This document shows positions 63,666 to 64,000 of a stretch of 64,000 nucleotides of DNA, in pieces. Source of the DNA: Cafeteria roenbergensis (Eukaryota > Sar > Bigyra > Bicosoecida > Cafeteriaceae); the NCBI GenBank assembly GCA_008330645.1, contig VLTN01000015.1:372001-436000 (forward strand), written 5' to 3'. The notes under the pieces are model-generated. The model was not told where the DNA came from. It ran no database searches and saw only the letters and a program-made list of their open reading frames with translations. Position 1 is the first letter of the stretch; every line of letters starts with the position of its first letter. The position numbers and the translations under genes are program-made.

Positions 63666-63736
63666 TTGCCCCTCCGAGAATTGAACTCGGATTGCTGGAT
63701 TCAGAGTCCAAAGTGCTACCATTACACCAAGGAGCA
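63666..63736 (-). tRNA. tRNA-Gln (anticodon CTG)
   Basis: All four arms fold: acceptor TGCTCCT with AGGGGCA, D stem GTGT with GCAC, anticodon stem TTGGA with TCCAG around loop CTCTGAA, and T stem CCGAG with CTCGG around TTCAATT. The anticodon CTG reads CAG codons. A-box and B-box sequences match eukaryotic nuclear tRNAs. No intron is present. The first pair is U1-A72 rather than the G1 start common in nuclear tRNA-Gln of animals and plants. Confidence 0.95.
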
Positions 63737-64000
63737 ACCAGATATCCAACGGAGCTGATTTTGTCAATCGATACTTATTATTGTTCAGCTCACTGGTCGA
63801 CAATGGATCGGTGACAGATACGAGGGCCAAGACTGAGGCAAAAGGAGAACCAAAAGGCCAATTCGGACGTGCAAGTGCCACTCGCGATGTGGCTGAAGCA
63901 CTACAGGTAGAACAAGGAGCGAGTGGCGACATCCTTTGGAACGAAAACGGTACTGTGCTCAAAGCCTGTGGGTGTAACCACCCCACCGCCACTGCAACTT
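63737..64000. other. Low-GC right edge, unassigned
   Basis: The last 260 bases are close to half GC, unlike the rest of the window. Open frames exist on both strands, and one minus-strand frame runs through the tRNA and so cannot be real as drawn. A plus-strand frame stays open to the edge with mixed amino-acid composition, but it is too short to classify. It might be the start of another gene or of mobile DNA inserted 5' of the tRNA. Confidence 0.3.

Noticed and set aside
63636-63992. A 118-codon minus-strand frame at the right edge
   Set aside because: It runs straight through the tRNA gene and its terminator.
1-64000. CRISPR arrays, rRNA genes, bacterial operons, and retroviral or Polinton-like elements
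   Set aside because: No regularly spaced direct repeats, rRNA cores, Shine-Dalgarno-linked gene strings, reverse transcriptase, integrase or capsid signatures were seen.

Overview
This window looks like nuclear DNA of a GC-rich, gene-dense, single-celled eukaryote, probably a flagellated alga or related protist. Signs of this are short GT-AG spliceosomal introns (I place 34, and 31 use a GTGAG donor), genes 150-600 bases apart, a eukaryotic-type tRNA-Gln with a Pol III T-run, a peroxisomal SKL tail, a cilium-associated ZMYND12-like TPR protein, and a PdxT/PDX2 vitamin B6 gene of the plant/fungal/protist type. I cannot name the species. No virus-like element, CRISPR array or rRNA was recognised.

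Layout, left to right: the last codons of a protein with a CAAX tail (2-79); a CUL1-type cullin (-, 301-3440); a ZMYND12-like TPR protein (+, to 5516); a secreted acylphosphatase-fold protein (-, 5821-6306); a lower-GC spacer with no recognisable gene (6307-9182); a USP40-like deubiquitinase (-, 9183-13561); a tiny Tim-like chaperone (-, 13912-14215); a perfect 36-bp palindrome (14351-14386); a PH+GYF protein (+, 14788-17439); a 1,310-residue Ala-rich protein of unknown function (-, 17689-21621); a peroxisomal D-3-hydroxyacyl-CoA dehydrogenase (+, 21901-23497); a histidine-acid-phosphatase (MINPP-like) pseudoenzyme (-, 23686-26109); a low-complexity basic protein and a small basic protein (+, 26945-30134); a PH + inositol-polyphosphate 5-phosphatase (+, 30500-34765).

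Then NAPE-PLD (-, 35049-37103), PDX2 (-, 37369-38483), a histidine phosphatase (-, 38634-39945), an ACOT9-type acyl-CoA thioesterase (+, 40254-41831), a YVH1/DUSP12 zinc-domain-only protein (-, 41991-42627), TIP41 (-, 42965-44444), an ELMO-domain protein (+, 44878-47324), an HflX/GTPBP6 GTPase (+, 47627-49816), a chalcone-isomerase-fold protein (-, 50704-52146), a ULP1/SENP-like protease with a giant internal insertion (+, 52761-57110), an EPHX4-like epoxide hydrolase (-, 57471-59114), a secreted protein of about nine divergent beta-type repeats (+, 59289-63269), and tRNA-Gln (-, 63666-63736).

There is no operon logic. Neighbours mostly alternate strand, giving many divergent start-to-start and convergent end-to-end pairs. 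By theme the genes cover ubiquitin-family control (cullin, USP40, ULP1), phosphoinositide and inositol phosphate biology (5-phosphatase, MINPP-like, PH proteins), lipid metabolism (SDR, ACOT9, NAPE-PLD, epoxide hydrolase, CHI-like), PP2A/TOR signalling (TIP41), and organelle proteins (small Tim, ACOT9, HflX, CHI-like). Exon boundaries were set by hand from splice motifs, reading frame and family alignment; total exon lengths are divisible by three wherever both ends are known. Start codons are the least certain part.
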